Positions 1 to 8,786 of a stretch of 43,751 nt of DNA are shown here, piece after piece. A program made the position numbers and the translations under genes. The notes below the pieces were generated by a model. It had not been told where the DNA came from, ran no database searches, and saw nothing but the letters and a program-made list of their open reading frames with translations. How positions within the stretch are numbered: position 1 is the stretch's first letter; every line of letters begins with the position of its first letter. Source of the DNA: Candidatus Gastranaerophilales bacterium (GTDB taxonomy: Bacteria; Cyanobacteriota; Vampirovibrionia; Gastranaerophilales; Gastranaerophilaceae); NCBI GenBank assembly GCA_944323675.1, contig CALUTK010000010.1, positions 1-43,751 of the forward strand, given 5' to 3'.

Positions 1-86
1 TTTATTTCGAGATCTTACAAGCTAAAAGTTTAACTCTTAGTATGTAAGATGCTGCACTTCGTAAGGACAGGCTCACACAAAATTTT

Positions 87-155
87 TAAGATCCTGAAAC
101 AAGTTCAGGATGACAAAAATTTTGGTTCGCTTTGTCAAACAAGTTCAGGGTGACA
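87..155. repeat. Short palindromic intergenic repeat
   Basis: A perfect hairpin CCTGAA-ACAAG-TTCAGG lies at 93-109, followed by GATGACA. A half copy, ACAAGTTCAGGGTGACA, lies at about 139-155. The same hairpin core followed by GTGACA occurs inside the MITE-like elements at 10.5 kb and 39.6 kb, so this is probably a fragment of the same interspersed family. The rest of bases 1-263 holds no gene that I can support. Confidence 0.5.
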
Positions 156-227
156 GTATTACGCATATTTAGTGGAATCTTGTATATTATTTCCGACTAT
201 CCTGCATTCATTTAGTTATTTATTTTA

Positions 228-236
228 TGCTATAAT
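228..236 (+). promoter_or_regulatory. Extended -10 promoter of the AsmA-like gene
   Basis: TGCTATAAT at 228-236 is a perfect TGn-TATAAT extended -10 element, about 34 bases before the start codon at 270. No good -35 hexamer is seen at the usual spacing, which is typical of extended -10 promoters. GAGGG at 255-259 is the ribosome binding site. Confidence 0.5.
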
Positions 237-269
237 ATTACTGTAGATTTTAATGAGGGTTATGTGTTT

Positions 270-3200
270 ATGAATAAGGAAATTTTGAAAAAAACAGGGA
301 TTATTGCAGGTTCGGTAATTGCAGGAATTTACATATTATTTCTGGTTGTGCCGTTCTTTTTAGGCGGGATTGCAACCTCCTGCGGACACTATTTGACAAA
401 GGTTATAAAAGATTCGACAGGCTTCAATGTAAAATTTGAGAATGTCAAAGTTGTTACAACGCCGAAACTTACGGCAGGGGTAAAAATCGGGCATTTGAGC
501 GCGATAACACCTGATAATGAAGAATTTCTTACTCTTGATAATGCGCAGGGTAAAATTTCTCTGCTTCCGTTGCTGCTGGGGAAAGTCGAACTTGATATGA
601 TTGGAACCGACACAATTTCAACGACTCTGAAAATCAAAAAAGACGGGAAATTCCTCCTTGAAGATTACATCCCTGAGCCAGACGAAGTTCAAGAAACAGA
701 TGAAGTTGCGGCACCTATGACCGGACTTCCGCTCGGGCTAAAACTTTCTAATAAACTTCCGGATATTCATATTAAAAACTACAAAATATCATTTGAAGAT
801 ATTCAAACTAAAAAACAATATTATATTGAAGGCTCTCATTTAAACGTAAAAGATTTTATTATCAATAAGAAAATCAATGTATCAACAGAGGGTAAAATAG
901 TCCTTGATGACAGGATTCCTTTCACTTATGACATAAAAGTTCTGAATAAAGTTATGCCGGACGTGAATTTAAACGACATTGTGTTCGCACCGCAAACAGG
1001 ACAGGAAGAGGATAACAACACTCCTGATATTGAAATAAATATAATTGATATATTTAAAACAATATATAAAAATCAATTGACTGCAAATCTGGCAGCAGAC
1101 GTGACAACAGAAGGGTCATTCGATGATATTAACTTTCACGGGCTTATAAACGCTGATAAAATAAGCCTTGCCGTAAACGGAGAACCGCTTCCGGAGGGAC
1201 ATGTTTTAATTAATATGAAAGGTAAAAATATTGATATAGATTCTGCTCTCTACACGGCAAAAGATGAAGAAACGACTATCAAAGGAGATATTAAAACAGG
1301 CAAAAGCCCTCACGTAAACCTTAATTTTAAATCTAATGCACAGATTGATAATATCTTTAATGTACTGGACAGTATCGCACAATCCGTAAACTACAACGAC
1401 CTGCATACATTAAGTGCAAAAGGCTCACTTGATGCGGATTTTTCAGTTAAAGCCGATATGAAAAAAGTCGAATCCTCAGGGTATTTTAAAGTTCCTGATG
1501 CAATGATAAAATATGCACTTTACAATGTTGTAATTGATAAAATCATGGCTGACGTTGATTTTTCAAACAATATGGTTAATGTAAAAAAACTCGGCTTTAC
1601 AATCCTGAACCAGCCGCTCAACGCTTTTGGAACCCTGAAACAGGATACAACAGCAGACCTTCACCTGACAGCTGATAAATTACCGGTAAAGGGATTAATC
1701 ACGGCAGCAGGTCAGGTTGGATTGCTTAAGGATAATGATATTAAATCAGGTGTAATTTCACTTGACGCTTCTGTGAAAGGAAAACTAAAAGAAGCCGTTC
1801 CTGCTGTAAAATTAACCGCAGACAACATTAATGTCAAAAATAAACCGTCTGATACTTCTGTAAAATTAGCAGACGCAGAAGTTAATATAACTTCCGACGG
1901 CAAAACCTTTAAAGGACAGGCTGATGTCAACAATATAAAAATAAATAACCCTATGGCAAGCGTTAATGTTCCGAAAGCAAAAGTCACCCTTGACGCAAAG
2001 GACGTTAATATTGATAACACTTATTTAACTTTCAACAATTCCAGAATTGATATTAACGGAAAAATTTCCGACTATACAACAAAAAAACTTGCTATTGATA
2101 TAACAGCAAAAGGCGGGCTTGTCGCATCGGATATTCGATCTATGATTCCGGCTGATTTAAGAAAAGATATTAAAGCAAGCGGTACGATGCCTCTTTACAT
2201 AAAAATTACAGGAAACGACAAAACCCAGAATATAACAGCTCAACTGCTTGCGACGCCTTCAAACTACCTTAATATAACAAAAGTAGATGAACTTAACGGG
2301 AAAAGCACCCTTATTAATTCAAATATGAAAATCGCAAACGATTCCCTGAAACTTTATGATACGGGAGTATTTGCAATTAGCGGGCTTTCGTCGCTTCCGG
2401 CCGGCGCATTTTCTGGAAATATTTTATCTGTCACGGGCGGTGTTGATAAACTTTCCACAAAACAAACTCTGAACGGACTCACTATCAAAACACCGTCTGC
2501 ATTGAATTTTGCAATACCTGGATTTAATAGTTCAAAAGTCACAGGCACTGCGCATATTACGCTTAACGGTCCAGCGCTGAATCCTACTTTTGCCGGAAAT
2601 ATTGATATTCCGACAATTTCAATCCCGTCAATAAAAACAACCGTCAAAAATGCAACCGTTGATTTAGGCGCAAATGCAATTACAGTAAACACGCCTTCTA
2701 TCAATATTGATAATTCAGTAATGAACGCAAAAACTGTGATAAGTCCGAATTTTTCAAAAGGAGTTATCATAAACAATCTGGATTACCACGCGGTACTGTT
2801 GGATACAGATACCTTAGTAACTGCAATGGCAGGGCTTCCTGCGCAAAACACTTCATCGGGCGGAGGTTCGGGAAGTTCAGCGTCAAAATCTGCCTCACAG
2901 GATTTGGGTGTAATAATCCAGTCAGGCAAAGGCTCTATTAATAAATTTAAATCAGGCGGAATCATTGCAACTGATTTGAATAGCGCAATAAGCCTTGCAA
3001 ATAATACACTTTATTTGAAAAATTTAAAAGGAAACGCCTTTGACGGCAAAGTCAACGGGGATATTGCCTTTAACCTTATAAACGGAAAAACCAATATTGA
3101 TTTCCACGGCAATACAATGAATGCCGCAAAAGCAATAGAAGGGGCAGCAGGACTTAAAAACGCACTCTCCGGCACTCTCGGATTTAATGCGAAATTAACG

Positions 3201-4091
3201 CTAAACGGTTATGCACCATCTCAAAACGCAATGATGCAATCCATAAAAGGTGACATTGATTTTGATGTTAAGAACGGTACACTCGGCAATATCGGACGCC
3301 TTGAAAACCTCCTTTTTGCAGAAAATCTTATGTCTAACGGCGTTATTGCAGCAGTGCTGACGCCTGTTACAAACATGCCTGTTGTCAAAAATACGGCTCT
3401 TTTTGATTCTATTACAGGAAAAATGGAATTGAATAACGGCTGGGCTGATATTGAATACATTAAAACAAGCGGACCTTCTATGGCATACTTTATTTACGGG
3501 AAATATAACCTTCTCAACGCAACAGCAAACCTCACAATACTCGGGCGCTTAGGCGCTGATGTTGTTGCGGCGCTCGGGCCTGTCGGGGAGTTATCTGTTT
3601 CAAAATTAACCTCCTATATTCCGAAATTCGGAACCTTGACAGGTAATCTTATAAACGCATTAACAACCAACCCTAAAGGCGAACGAACATCCGAAATTCC
3701 TGCACTCTCAGGCGGAAATACAAATTATCAGGATTTCAAAGTAACCTTTAACGGCGGTATTGAAAGCAAAAGTTCCGCAAAATCATTTAAATGGTTATCT
3801 GTTTGTGATACTTCAGCAATTGAAGGCGGAAGTTTAAAAGAACAGCTCCAGCAGAGTACAGATGCCTTAAAACAGCTTCAGTCACAGAGAAAAGAAGAAG
3901 TTAAGCAAAATGTTGAAAACGCAAAAAATGTGGCAAAACAAACTGCAGAAGATATTAAAACTCAAATTCAAAATACAAAAGACAGTATAAATGAATTAAA
4001 AAATCTCTTCAAAAAGCCTGCCGCACAATCGCCTGCCACGGAAAGCGCTGCACCCGCAGCCGCAGAAACTGTTCCGGCAGCGGCAAATTAA
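270..4091 (+). CDS. Giant AsmA-like/DUF748-type envelope protein
   Basis: A 1273-residue protein with one N-terminal membrane helix (residues about 10-32) and then a very long, repetitive beta-strand-rich body with many short hydrophobic/Asn/Asp alternations. This architecture fits the AsmA/TamB/DUF748 group, which is anchored in the inner membrane and thought to form periplasmic lipid-transfer bridges. A Gly/Ser-rich linker lies near residues 862-878. The last 90 residues are a predicted coiled coil (about 1187-1250) followed by an Ala/Pro-rich tail. I place the start at the ATG at 270 rather than the in-frame GTG at 264, because GAGGG at 255-259 is 10 nt from this ATG and only 4 nt from the GTG. 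Its stop overlaps the stop of the convergent next gene. The exact subfamily cannot be fixed by eye. Confidence 0.72.
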   Translation: MNKEILKKTGIIAGSVIAGIYILFLVVPFFLGGIATSCGHYLTKVIKDSTGFNVKFENVKVVTTPKLTAGVKIGHLSAITPDNEEFLTLDNAQGKISLLPLLLGKVELDMIGTDTISTTLKIKKDGKFLLEDYIPEPDEVQETDEVAAPMTGLPLGLKLSNKLPDIHIKNYKISFEDIQTKKQYYIEGSHLNVKDFIINKKINVSTEGKIVLDDRIPFTYDIKVLNKVMPDVNLNDIVFAPQTGQEEDNNTPDIEINIIDIFKTIYKNQLTANLAADVTTEGSFDDINFHGLINADKISLAVNGEPLPEGHVLINMKGKNIDIDSALYTAKDEETTIKGDIKTGKSPHVNLNFKSNAQIDNIFNVLDSIAQSVNYNDLHTLSAKGSLDADFSVKADMKKVESSGYFKVPDAMIKYALYNVVIDKIMADVDFSNNMVNVKKLGFTILNQPLNAFGTLKQDTTADLHLTADKLPVKGLITAAGQVGLLKDNDIKSGVISLDASVKGKLKEAVPAVKLTADNINVKNKPSDTSVKLADAEVNITSDGKTFKGQADVNNIKINNPMASVNVPKAKVTLDAKDVNIDNTYLTFNNSRIDINGKISDYTTKKLAIDITAKGGLVASDIRSMIPADLRKDIKASGTMPLYIKITGNDKTQNITAQLLATPSNYLNITKVDELNGKSTLINSNMKIANDSLKLYDTGVFAISGLSSLPAGAFSGNILSVTGGVDKLSTKQTLNGLTIKTPSALNFAIPGFNSSKVTGTAHITLNGPALNPTFAGNIDIPTISIPSIKTTVKNATVDLGANAITVNTPSINIDNSVMNAKTVISPNFSKGVIINNLDYHAVLLDTDTLVTAMAGLPAQNTSSGGGSGSSASKSASQDLGVIIQSGKGSINKFKSGGIIATDLNSAISLANNTLYLKNLKGNAFDGKVNGDIAFNLINGKTNIDFHGNTMNAAKAIEGAAGLKNALSGTLGFNAKLTLNGYAPSQNAMMQSIKGDIDFDVKNGTLGNIGRLENLLFAENLMSNGVIAAVLTPVTNMPVVKNTALFDSITGKMELNNGWADIEYIKTSGPSMAYFIYGKYNLLNATANLTILGRLGADVVAALGPVGELSVSKLTSYIPKFGTLTGNLINALTTNPKGERTSEIPALSGGNTNYQDFKVTFNGGIESKSSAKSFKWLSVCDTSAIEGGSLKEQLQQSTDALKQLQSQRKEEVKQNVENAKNVAKQTAEDIKTQIQNTKDSINELKNLFKKPAAQSPATESAAPAAAETVPAAAN

Positions 4092-5065
4092 AGAATACAT
4101 GCAAGAACCATTAATATAAGCATACCGATTTGAACTCCTGTTGTCATATTTTTGGCAAAGGAGTTTGAATCGTATTTACCTGAAGATTTTTGAGCATTAT
4201 AGGCGCTGGAAATCCTATTCAAACGTGTTTGCTGATCATCGCTGTCAAAAACTGTCCCGAACATATACTGCTCAACCCGCGCAAGACGGTTTTCCATAGT
4301 GTCATCTTTGAAATTTTGATTCATCAATTTCTTTTCAACAGTAGATAACGAGGCTTTTTTAGGTTCTCTGTTAAAAATTGAACCCGAATTATTTTCATAT
4401 TCCTCTGCCAGCGCATTTTGTCTTGCATTAAAAGCGCTGTAATCATAAGGATCGTGCTGCATATATTTATTCATGTGATAATCTCCGCCGAGCGGCACAA
4501 CATCATTTTGATCATAAAATGTATTTGATGATTGAGCAATGCTGTTATCCATAAAGGATTGCGGCTTCAATTCAGCCTTTAAACGTTCAGTTCTGGTGTT
4601 CAAATCATCATTGTAGGTTTTATTAAAAGTTTTCTTTTCAAGATTGGATAACCTTTTAGTGATATCGTCTTTTGGAAAAGTTTTATTAAAGACTAGTTTT
4701 TCGAGTTCATCAACCGCAGGATACGTTATATTAGAGGCTTCTTTTGGCGGATTATCAACCCAGTAGTCAGAATCCTCGGCAAAAGTATCTTCTCTAGGCG
4801 TGATTTCCTGTCCTATTAAATCAGCAGATAAGTCCTTTCTTAATTTCGCAATCCTTTGCGACTGAGATAATTTTGAAGGAGCGCCGTAAACAGAAGTTTC
4901 AATCCTTTCTAATCTTTTCAAATCTGTTTCATCATTATATTGAAACCCGAAAAGTGAATCTTCAAGTTTACCTAAAGTTGCCTGAGTTGTAGTAAGTGCG
5001 AAAACTTCAGTTCCGCAGGTATTAAAGAATAAAACCAATGCAATAAGTAAGATTAATTTCTTCAT
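4088..5065 (-). CDS. Secreted repeat protein with C-terminal membrane helix
   Basis: This 325-residue protein starts with a signal peptide (MKKLILLIALVLFF...) probably cleaved near residue 23. At least four copies of a roughly 40-residue repeat follow. Its pattern is L-x-x-(L/V)-E-x-x-(L/V/K)-(F/M)-x-x-x-(F/Y)-x-x-D-x-x-x-x-R-(L/I)-x-R-(L/V/I)-E-x-x-(V/M)-(F/Y)-G, as in LERIETSVYG, LSNLEKKTFN and LARVEQYMFG. Between the repeats lies an Asn/Tyr/Asp-rich region (about 175-250). The last 18 residues form a hydrophobic helix. Repeats of this kind occur in secreted proteins of Melainabacteria and cyanobacteria, but I know of no assigned function. The Shine-Dalgarno AAGGAG lies 8 nt from the ATG. 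The TAA stop at 4088-4090 overlaps the stop of the AsmA-like gene. Confidence 0.7.
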   Translation of the reverse strand: MKKLILLIALVLFFNTCGTEVFALTTTQATLGKLEDSLFGFQYNDETDLKRLERIETSVYGAPSKLSQSQRIAKLRKDLSADLIGQEITPREDTFAEDSDYWVDNPPKEASNITYPAVDELEKLVFNKTFPKDDITKRLSNLEKKTFNKTYNDDLNTRTERLKAELKPQSFMDNSIAQSSNTFYDQNDVVPLGGDYHMNKYMQHDPYDYSAFNARQNALAEEYENNSGSIFNREPKKASLSTVEKKLMNQNFKDDTMENRLARVEQYMFGTVFDSDDQQTRLNRISSAYNAQKSSGKYDSNSFAKNMTTGVQIGMLILMVLACIL

Positions 5066-5187
5066 AACTGAACTCCTTAAACACAGGATAAGTCCGGTTA
5101 AGAATAAAAACCATTGAACGCGCTCTCAATTTATTAAAAGTAAAAAATAAGTATAAAATAGCACGACAAAAGCACTATATAAAAAAT

Positions 5188-5196
5188 ATTATACCA
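5188..5196 (-). promoter_or_regulatory. Extended -10 promoter upstream of the repeat-protein gene
   Basis: Read on the minus strand, TGGTATAAT is a perfect TGn-TATAAT element about 120 bases before the ATG at 5065. The rest of 5066-5238 is AT-rich and holds nothing else recognisable. Confidence 0.4.
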
Positions 5197-5238
5197 CTTT
5201 AGTATGATAAGAAAGATTATTTTTGCAGAATGTATTTG

Positions 5239-5763
5239 TTATAAAGAACAGCTTATAATAGCGTTTACGCCCCAGTTTTTGCCTGAATTGTCTTTTGTAT
5301 CCTGCAGGTTGTAACGCTGTACTTCCAGCGAAAGCGATGTTTTCGGCGAGAGTTTCTGTGTAACGCCGGCAAATACTCCGGCACTGTTTGTCCACTTTTG
5401 GGTTTTGTAATTGTATTTTCCGACATAATGCGGGTTTGCATAAATACTTGTATTTTTGCCTAACGGGATATTGACACTCAGAGGGGAATATCTTATTTGT
5501 GTCGCAGCACTTTTACTGCCAACAGTGTTTCTCACACGCAGGTTCTGGTTAAATGTGCCGTTTTTGTCGTAATTTAATGCTCCTTTAAAATCCAGAACGG
5601 CCATTGCATCTTTATTAAAATCTGTTCCGATGCCTAAAAATGCAGCAGCTGAGCCATTTCGGGATTTCGCTTTTTCTTCAACCCCGCCTATTGTCAAATT
5701 AGATCCGTCTAAATTCTGATATGAGCTTAATGATGTGCTTCCATCTAATCCTGGTACCGGCAT
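5239..5763 (-). CDS. Hypothetical protein, beta-barrel-like sequence, no signal peptide
   Basis: A 174-residue protein that I do not recognise. It is rich in Gly, Asn, Ser and Thr. The sequence alternates polar and hydrophobic residues in short strands, with turns such as YNYKTQKW, and the C-terminus reads NWGVNAIISCSL, which together resemble a small outer-membrane-type barrel. No N-terminal signal peptide is visible: it starts MPVPGLDGSTSLSSYQ. An F-K-G triplet (LDFKGALN) occurs near residue 59. The start is well supported by AGGAGG 7 nt upstream of the ATG. It lies head to tail behind the following membrane protein on the same strand with a 26-bp gap, so the two may be cotranscribed. Confidence 0.6.
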   Translation of the reverse strand: MPVPGLDGSTSLSSYQNLDGSNLTIGGVEEKAKSRNGSAAAFLGIGTDFNKDAMAVLDFKGALNYDKNGTFNQNLRVRNTVGSKSAATQIRYSPLSVNIPLGKNTSIYANPHYVGKYNYKTQKWTNSAGVFAGVTQKLSPKTSLSLEVQRYNLQDTKDNSGKNWGVNAIISCSL

Positions 5764-5789
5764 AATTTTCCTCCTGTAAAAATCCCCTG

Positions 5790-6338
5790 TTATTTATATA
5801 AAGTTTTTTTAGTTTCGGAAATTGCCAGTTTGTTAACCATTTTTTCAAAATATTTTTGTGTATCAGGTGTATTATATATTATTTGAACACTTTTTGATAT
5901 TGCTGCTTTTACAAGTTCAAAAGCAGAAAGAGGAATAAAACTGTAAAATTCAATGGATTGCCCGTCTGCGGTTATATTTATTTGAATTTCAGGGAACCTC
6001 CGCATTTCAGGACAAATCCCGCCATCAAAGTTTATTGCAATAGTTTTTATATCCTGCCAGTTCAGCGGAGTCGAGACTCTGTTAATATCAACAAGAGTTA
6101 ATTTTTTATCATCCAGTTCCAGAAATCTGTAAGGGGATTTTTTTCTTGAATATAGCAGAACAAGACTTCTTATGACCAGTACAATTATAGTAATAGCCGC
6201 AGCTATTATTAATCCGGTTAATCTTTTTCCCTGCGGGCAAATTACAAAAATTAAACAGACGAAGTATGCAAGCATAGCAGCCGTAAATATTTTGTGTTTC
6301 GGGTGTTCCTGCAAGTATAGATTTAAAACTTTTTTCAT
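5790..6338 (-). CDS. Two-helix membrane protein with a PH-like cytosolic domain
   Basis: A 182-residue protein, MKKVLNLYLQEHPKHK..., with two closely spaced hydrophobic helices (about residues 18-35 and 40-63) and then a soluble domain of about 115 residues. The soluble part begins RFLELDDKKLTLVD and continues with strand-rich sequence, which resembles the PH-like/YdbS-type domain of small bacterial membrane proteins. That assignment is by general appearance only. I use the ATG at 6338 because GGAGA is 4-5 nt upstream. The longer frame from 6353 would start at TTG and would place this Shine-Dalgarno inside the gene. Function unknown. Confidence 0.6.
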   Translation of the reverse strand: MKKVLNLYLQEHPKHKIFTAAMLAYFVCLIFVICPQGKRLTGLIIAAAITIIVLVIRSLVLLYSRKKSPYRFLELDDKKLTLVDINRVSTPLNWQDIKTIAINFDGGICPEMRRFPEIQINITADGQSIEFYSFIPLSAFELVKAAISKSVQIIYNTPDTQKYFEKMVNKLAISETKKTLYK

Positions 6339-6394
6339 AAAATCTCCTATCAAAAAATACCGGCATTTATATGGCCGGTCTTCGGGTACATATT

Positions 6395-8278
6395 TTATTC
6401 AGCCAGAAGTTTTTCCGCAAGTTCGGATTCTGTTCTGCCGTTGAGCGTTTTGTTAACTTTCTGGAGTTTTTGTGCGATAAGTTCCATATTATCAGTCCAT
6501 ACGAAGTTGTCTTTAACGTATTTTTCAGCTTTGTCAAAATCTCCGTCAATTTGAATTCTCACGATTTCAGCAAGCATTTCTTTTGCAATAGGAACTACTT
6601 TATCGATATTTACGTGGATTTTTCCATCAGGTGTAATCTCATACGCGCCGCGTTCCGCAAAATATTTATTTTGCATAACAGTTCGTACTCTGTGTGCCTG
6701 AGAAAGCGTCGGTTTTGATTTCAGGAAATTGTCCGTAATCGTTGTTACAATAATTTGTTTACGCTGTTCTGGAGTATACATACCGAGTTCCGTCAATAAA
6801 TCCACAAATGCAAGTGAGCCCATATCGGCTTTGTTTTCCTCAATGATGTTTCTGTATTTGCCAAGTGACTCGCCGGCTTTTTTAGGCCCGAGGGAGTGAG
6901 CGTTTTCGTGGCCGATTGTGAACCAGTGGTCAGCCTCATCAAGATAATACTTCTGCTGATCTTTATCAAGGATTGCGTCTAACCTTTCCTGTAATTTGGC
7001 TTTGTCGCTGATAAATCTTATCTGTCTATGGTAAACATTACGTCTGCCTCCGCCTATTTTCAATGATAATTTATCATCGTTCGGAAGATTTTCGGCTAAA
7101 GTTATGCCACCTCTGTATTCGCCGACGTTTCCGGTAACTGCGACAAGGTCAACGTCCACCATTGTCTGCTTTGCATCGCCTTTTGTCGAAATATTCTGTT
7201 CGTATTCGTCCTTATAAGGCATATTATCAGCCAGGGTCGGAAGGTATTTTTTTATCGCCATCAGTGCATCAGTGCCTTTTTTATTAACAATTCCGACTCT
7301 GCCGCCGAGAAAATCCTTCGGGATAGGAGAAATCCCGCGTTCTTCAAGCATTTTGCTGAGTTCTTTATTCTCAACAATAGTACCTGTCATTTCATCTTCG
7401 TAGTTTTCTCTCGTAATGGTGAATTCCAGCGGGGTATCCTGTAATGTTGCCCACTGTTTATCCGCATAAGCATCAAGCATCGGATTTGCCATTCTGAGTG
7501 CCTGTGCCTGTAATACCAGATATTTTGTAAATTCTTTGTTTGTGGAAGTTTCTGCTGCTTTATCAAGTTCATCAGCCATTTGGGCAAAATCTTCCTGAAA
7601 CTTATCTATATAGTCAATTCCGACAAGTTCATCCCCGTTGCGCTCAACAACTGAACGCTGGGTGAGGATTTTTTTGACTTCTTCGTCTTTACCTTCATTC
7701 AGCATTTTAGTTAAGATTTTATGAAACTCTTCTTTTGTCAAATCTTCAGGATAGACACCTTTCCCCGGAAGATCAGTATGACCTTTGGCAAGATGAATTT
7801 TTTCAGACATTGAATCTATTGCGTTTATCCCTTTTTGTGCATCAAAGAGAACCTTTGTCATTTCTGCATTTTTGTTTCCTTTTGCAACTTCTTTTTCCAG
7901 ATATTCTTTGAATTCTAAGTTGTGCGGGTTATCAAGCTGCATATTAATTTTTTCTAATATATATGCGGCTTTCACAAGGTGTTTGAGCGCTTTCTTGTCG
8001 CCTTCAGCAAGCGCCAGATACTCAGGCGCATCTGCTTTTAACATCTTTTTTGTTATTAAATAATCTTTATTTGTTCTCTTTTCAAGTTCTTCTTTTGAAA
8101 GGTTAAGTTCAAAATTTCCTTTGAACGCTATATTATTTCCTGCCATTTTATCAAGCTCCTTCATTAAAACTTCGCTTCTGTCGGAATGTTGTGCCGTTAA
8201 AAGCTTAGTATCTTCTTTTTTAGATGTAATATAATTCTGATTTACTATCTTACTGGTTGTAATTTTCTGTATTTCCAT
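6395..8278 (-). CDS. M49-like (dipeptidyl peptidase III-type) zinc metallopeptidase
   Basis: A 627-residue protein without signal peptide or membrane helix. The motif HENAH (H457, H461) followed by SLGPKK, then IIEENKAD about 20 residues later (E480/E481, D485), matches the two zinc-site motifs of M49-like peptidases (HExxxH or HExxH with LGP, then EE-x-x-AD). An upstream stretch GVYPEDLTKEEF (about 175-186) is also typical of that group. The N-terminus is Asn/Lys/Gln-rich and carries NNIAFKGN at 48-55, the F-x-G motif shared by other proteins here. The substrate is probably short peptides, but this is inferred from the family. No Shine-Dalgarno precedes the ATG, and an extended -10 box ends 6 nt upstream, so the mRNA is probably leaderless. 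Confidence 0.7.
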   Translation of the reverse strand: MEIQKITTSKIVNQNYITSKKEDTKLLTAQHSDRSEVLMKELDKMAGNNIAFKGNFELNLSKEELEKRTNKDYLITKKMLKADAPEYLALAEGDKKALKHLVKAAYILEKINMQLDNPHNLEFKEYLEKEVAKGNKNAEMTKVLFDAQKGINAIDSMSEKIHLAKGHTDLPGKGVYPEDLTKEEFHKILTKMLNEGKDEEVKKILTQRSVVERNGDELVGIDYIDKFQEDFAQMADELDKAAETSTNKEFTKYLVLQAQALRMANPMLDAYADKQWATLQDTPLEFTITRENYEDEMTGTIVENKELSKMLEERGISPIPKDFLGGRVGIVNKKGTDALMAIKKYLPTLADNMPYKDEYEQNISTKGDAKQTMVDVDLVAVTGNVGEYRGGITLAENLPNDDKLSLKIGGGRRNVYHRQIRFISDKAKLQERLDAILDKDQQKYYLDEADHWFTIGHENAHSLGPKKAGESLGKYRNIIEENKADMGSLAFVDLLTELGMYTPEQRKQIIVTTITDNFLKSKPTLSQAHRVRTVMQNKYFAERGAYEITPDGKIHVNIDKVVPIAKEMLAEIVRIQIDGDFDKAEKYVKDNFVWTDNMELIAQKLQKVNKTLNGRTESELAEKLLAE

Positions 8279-8284
8279 AAACGT

Positions 8285-8312
8285 ATTATAGCAGTTTTTT
8301 TGAGTAAATCAA
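8285..8312 (-). promoter_or_regulatory. Promoter of the M49-like gene, leaderless geometry
   Basis: On the minus strand, TTGATT, a 16-nt spacer and TGC-TATAAT (perfect extended -10, TATAAT at 8290-8285) precede the ATG at 8278 by only 6 nt. Transcription would start at or next to the ATG. Confidence 0.55.
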
Positions 8313-8315
8313 TAT

Positions 8316-8786
8316 CTATTTATGATAGGTTTCGCCTTTAATAATCTTAAAAGCCCTATATATCTGTTCAACCAAAATTAATCTTGCAAACTGATGCAAG
8401 AATGTCATTTTAGACATACTCATTTTAAAATTCGCGCGTGCACTTACATTTTTTGAAATCCCGCAGGAGGAACCTATTACAAAAACTATTTCACCCTGTC
8501 CGTCGTTGGTAAGTTCAACAATCTTTTCAGCAAATTCTTCCGACGACAGTTCCTTCCCCTTAATCTCCAATGTTATCACGTAAGATTGCGGCTTTATATA
8601 TGATAAAATTTTCTCTCCTTCTTCATCCAAAGCACGCTCTATTAAGTGCTCATCCTTAATCTCAACAGGCGAAAGCTCTATAACCTCCACTGCTGAATAA
8701 GGTGTCAGACGTTTTAAAAATTCGTCAATTCCTTCCTTTAAAAATTTTTCTTTTATTCTGCCAAGCGCTATTATTTTAATCTTCAT
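8316..8786 (-). CDS. rlmH: 23S rRNA (pseudouridine1915-N3)-methyltransferase RlmH
   Basis: A 156-residue SPOUT-class methyltransferase that methylates pseudouridine 1915 in helix 69 of 23S rRNA on the assembled ribosome. The length is normal for RlmH. The N-terminus is typical (MKIKIIALGRIKEKF). The knotted S-adenosylmethionine site is visible as FVIGSSCGIS, where most members have FVIGGAxG, followed by SMSKMTFLHQFARLILVEQIYRA and the signature C-terminus KGETYHK. The start overlaps the 3' end of mscS by 4 bp (8783-8786), so the two are translationally coupled on one minus-strand transcript. Confidence 0.93.
   Translation of the reverse strand: MKIKIIALGRIKEKFLKEGIDEFLKRLTPYSAVEVIELSPVEIKDEHLIERALDEEGEKILSYIKPQSYVITLEIKGKELSSEEFAEKIVELTNDGQGEIVFVIGSSCGISKNVSARANFKMSMSKMTFLHQFARLILVEQIYRAFKIIKGETYHK

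Noticed and set aside
1712-3460. Minus-strand frames inside the AsmA-like gene
   Set aside because: They are hydrophobic shadows of alternating strand-rich coding sequence, with no upstream signals.
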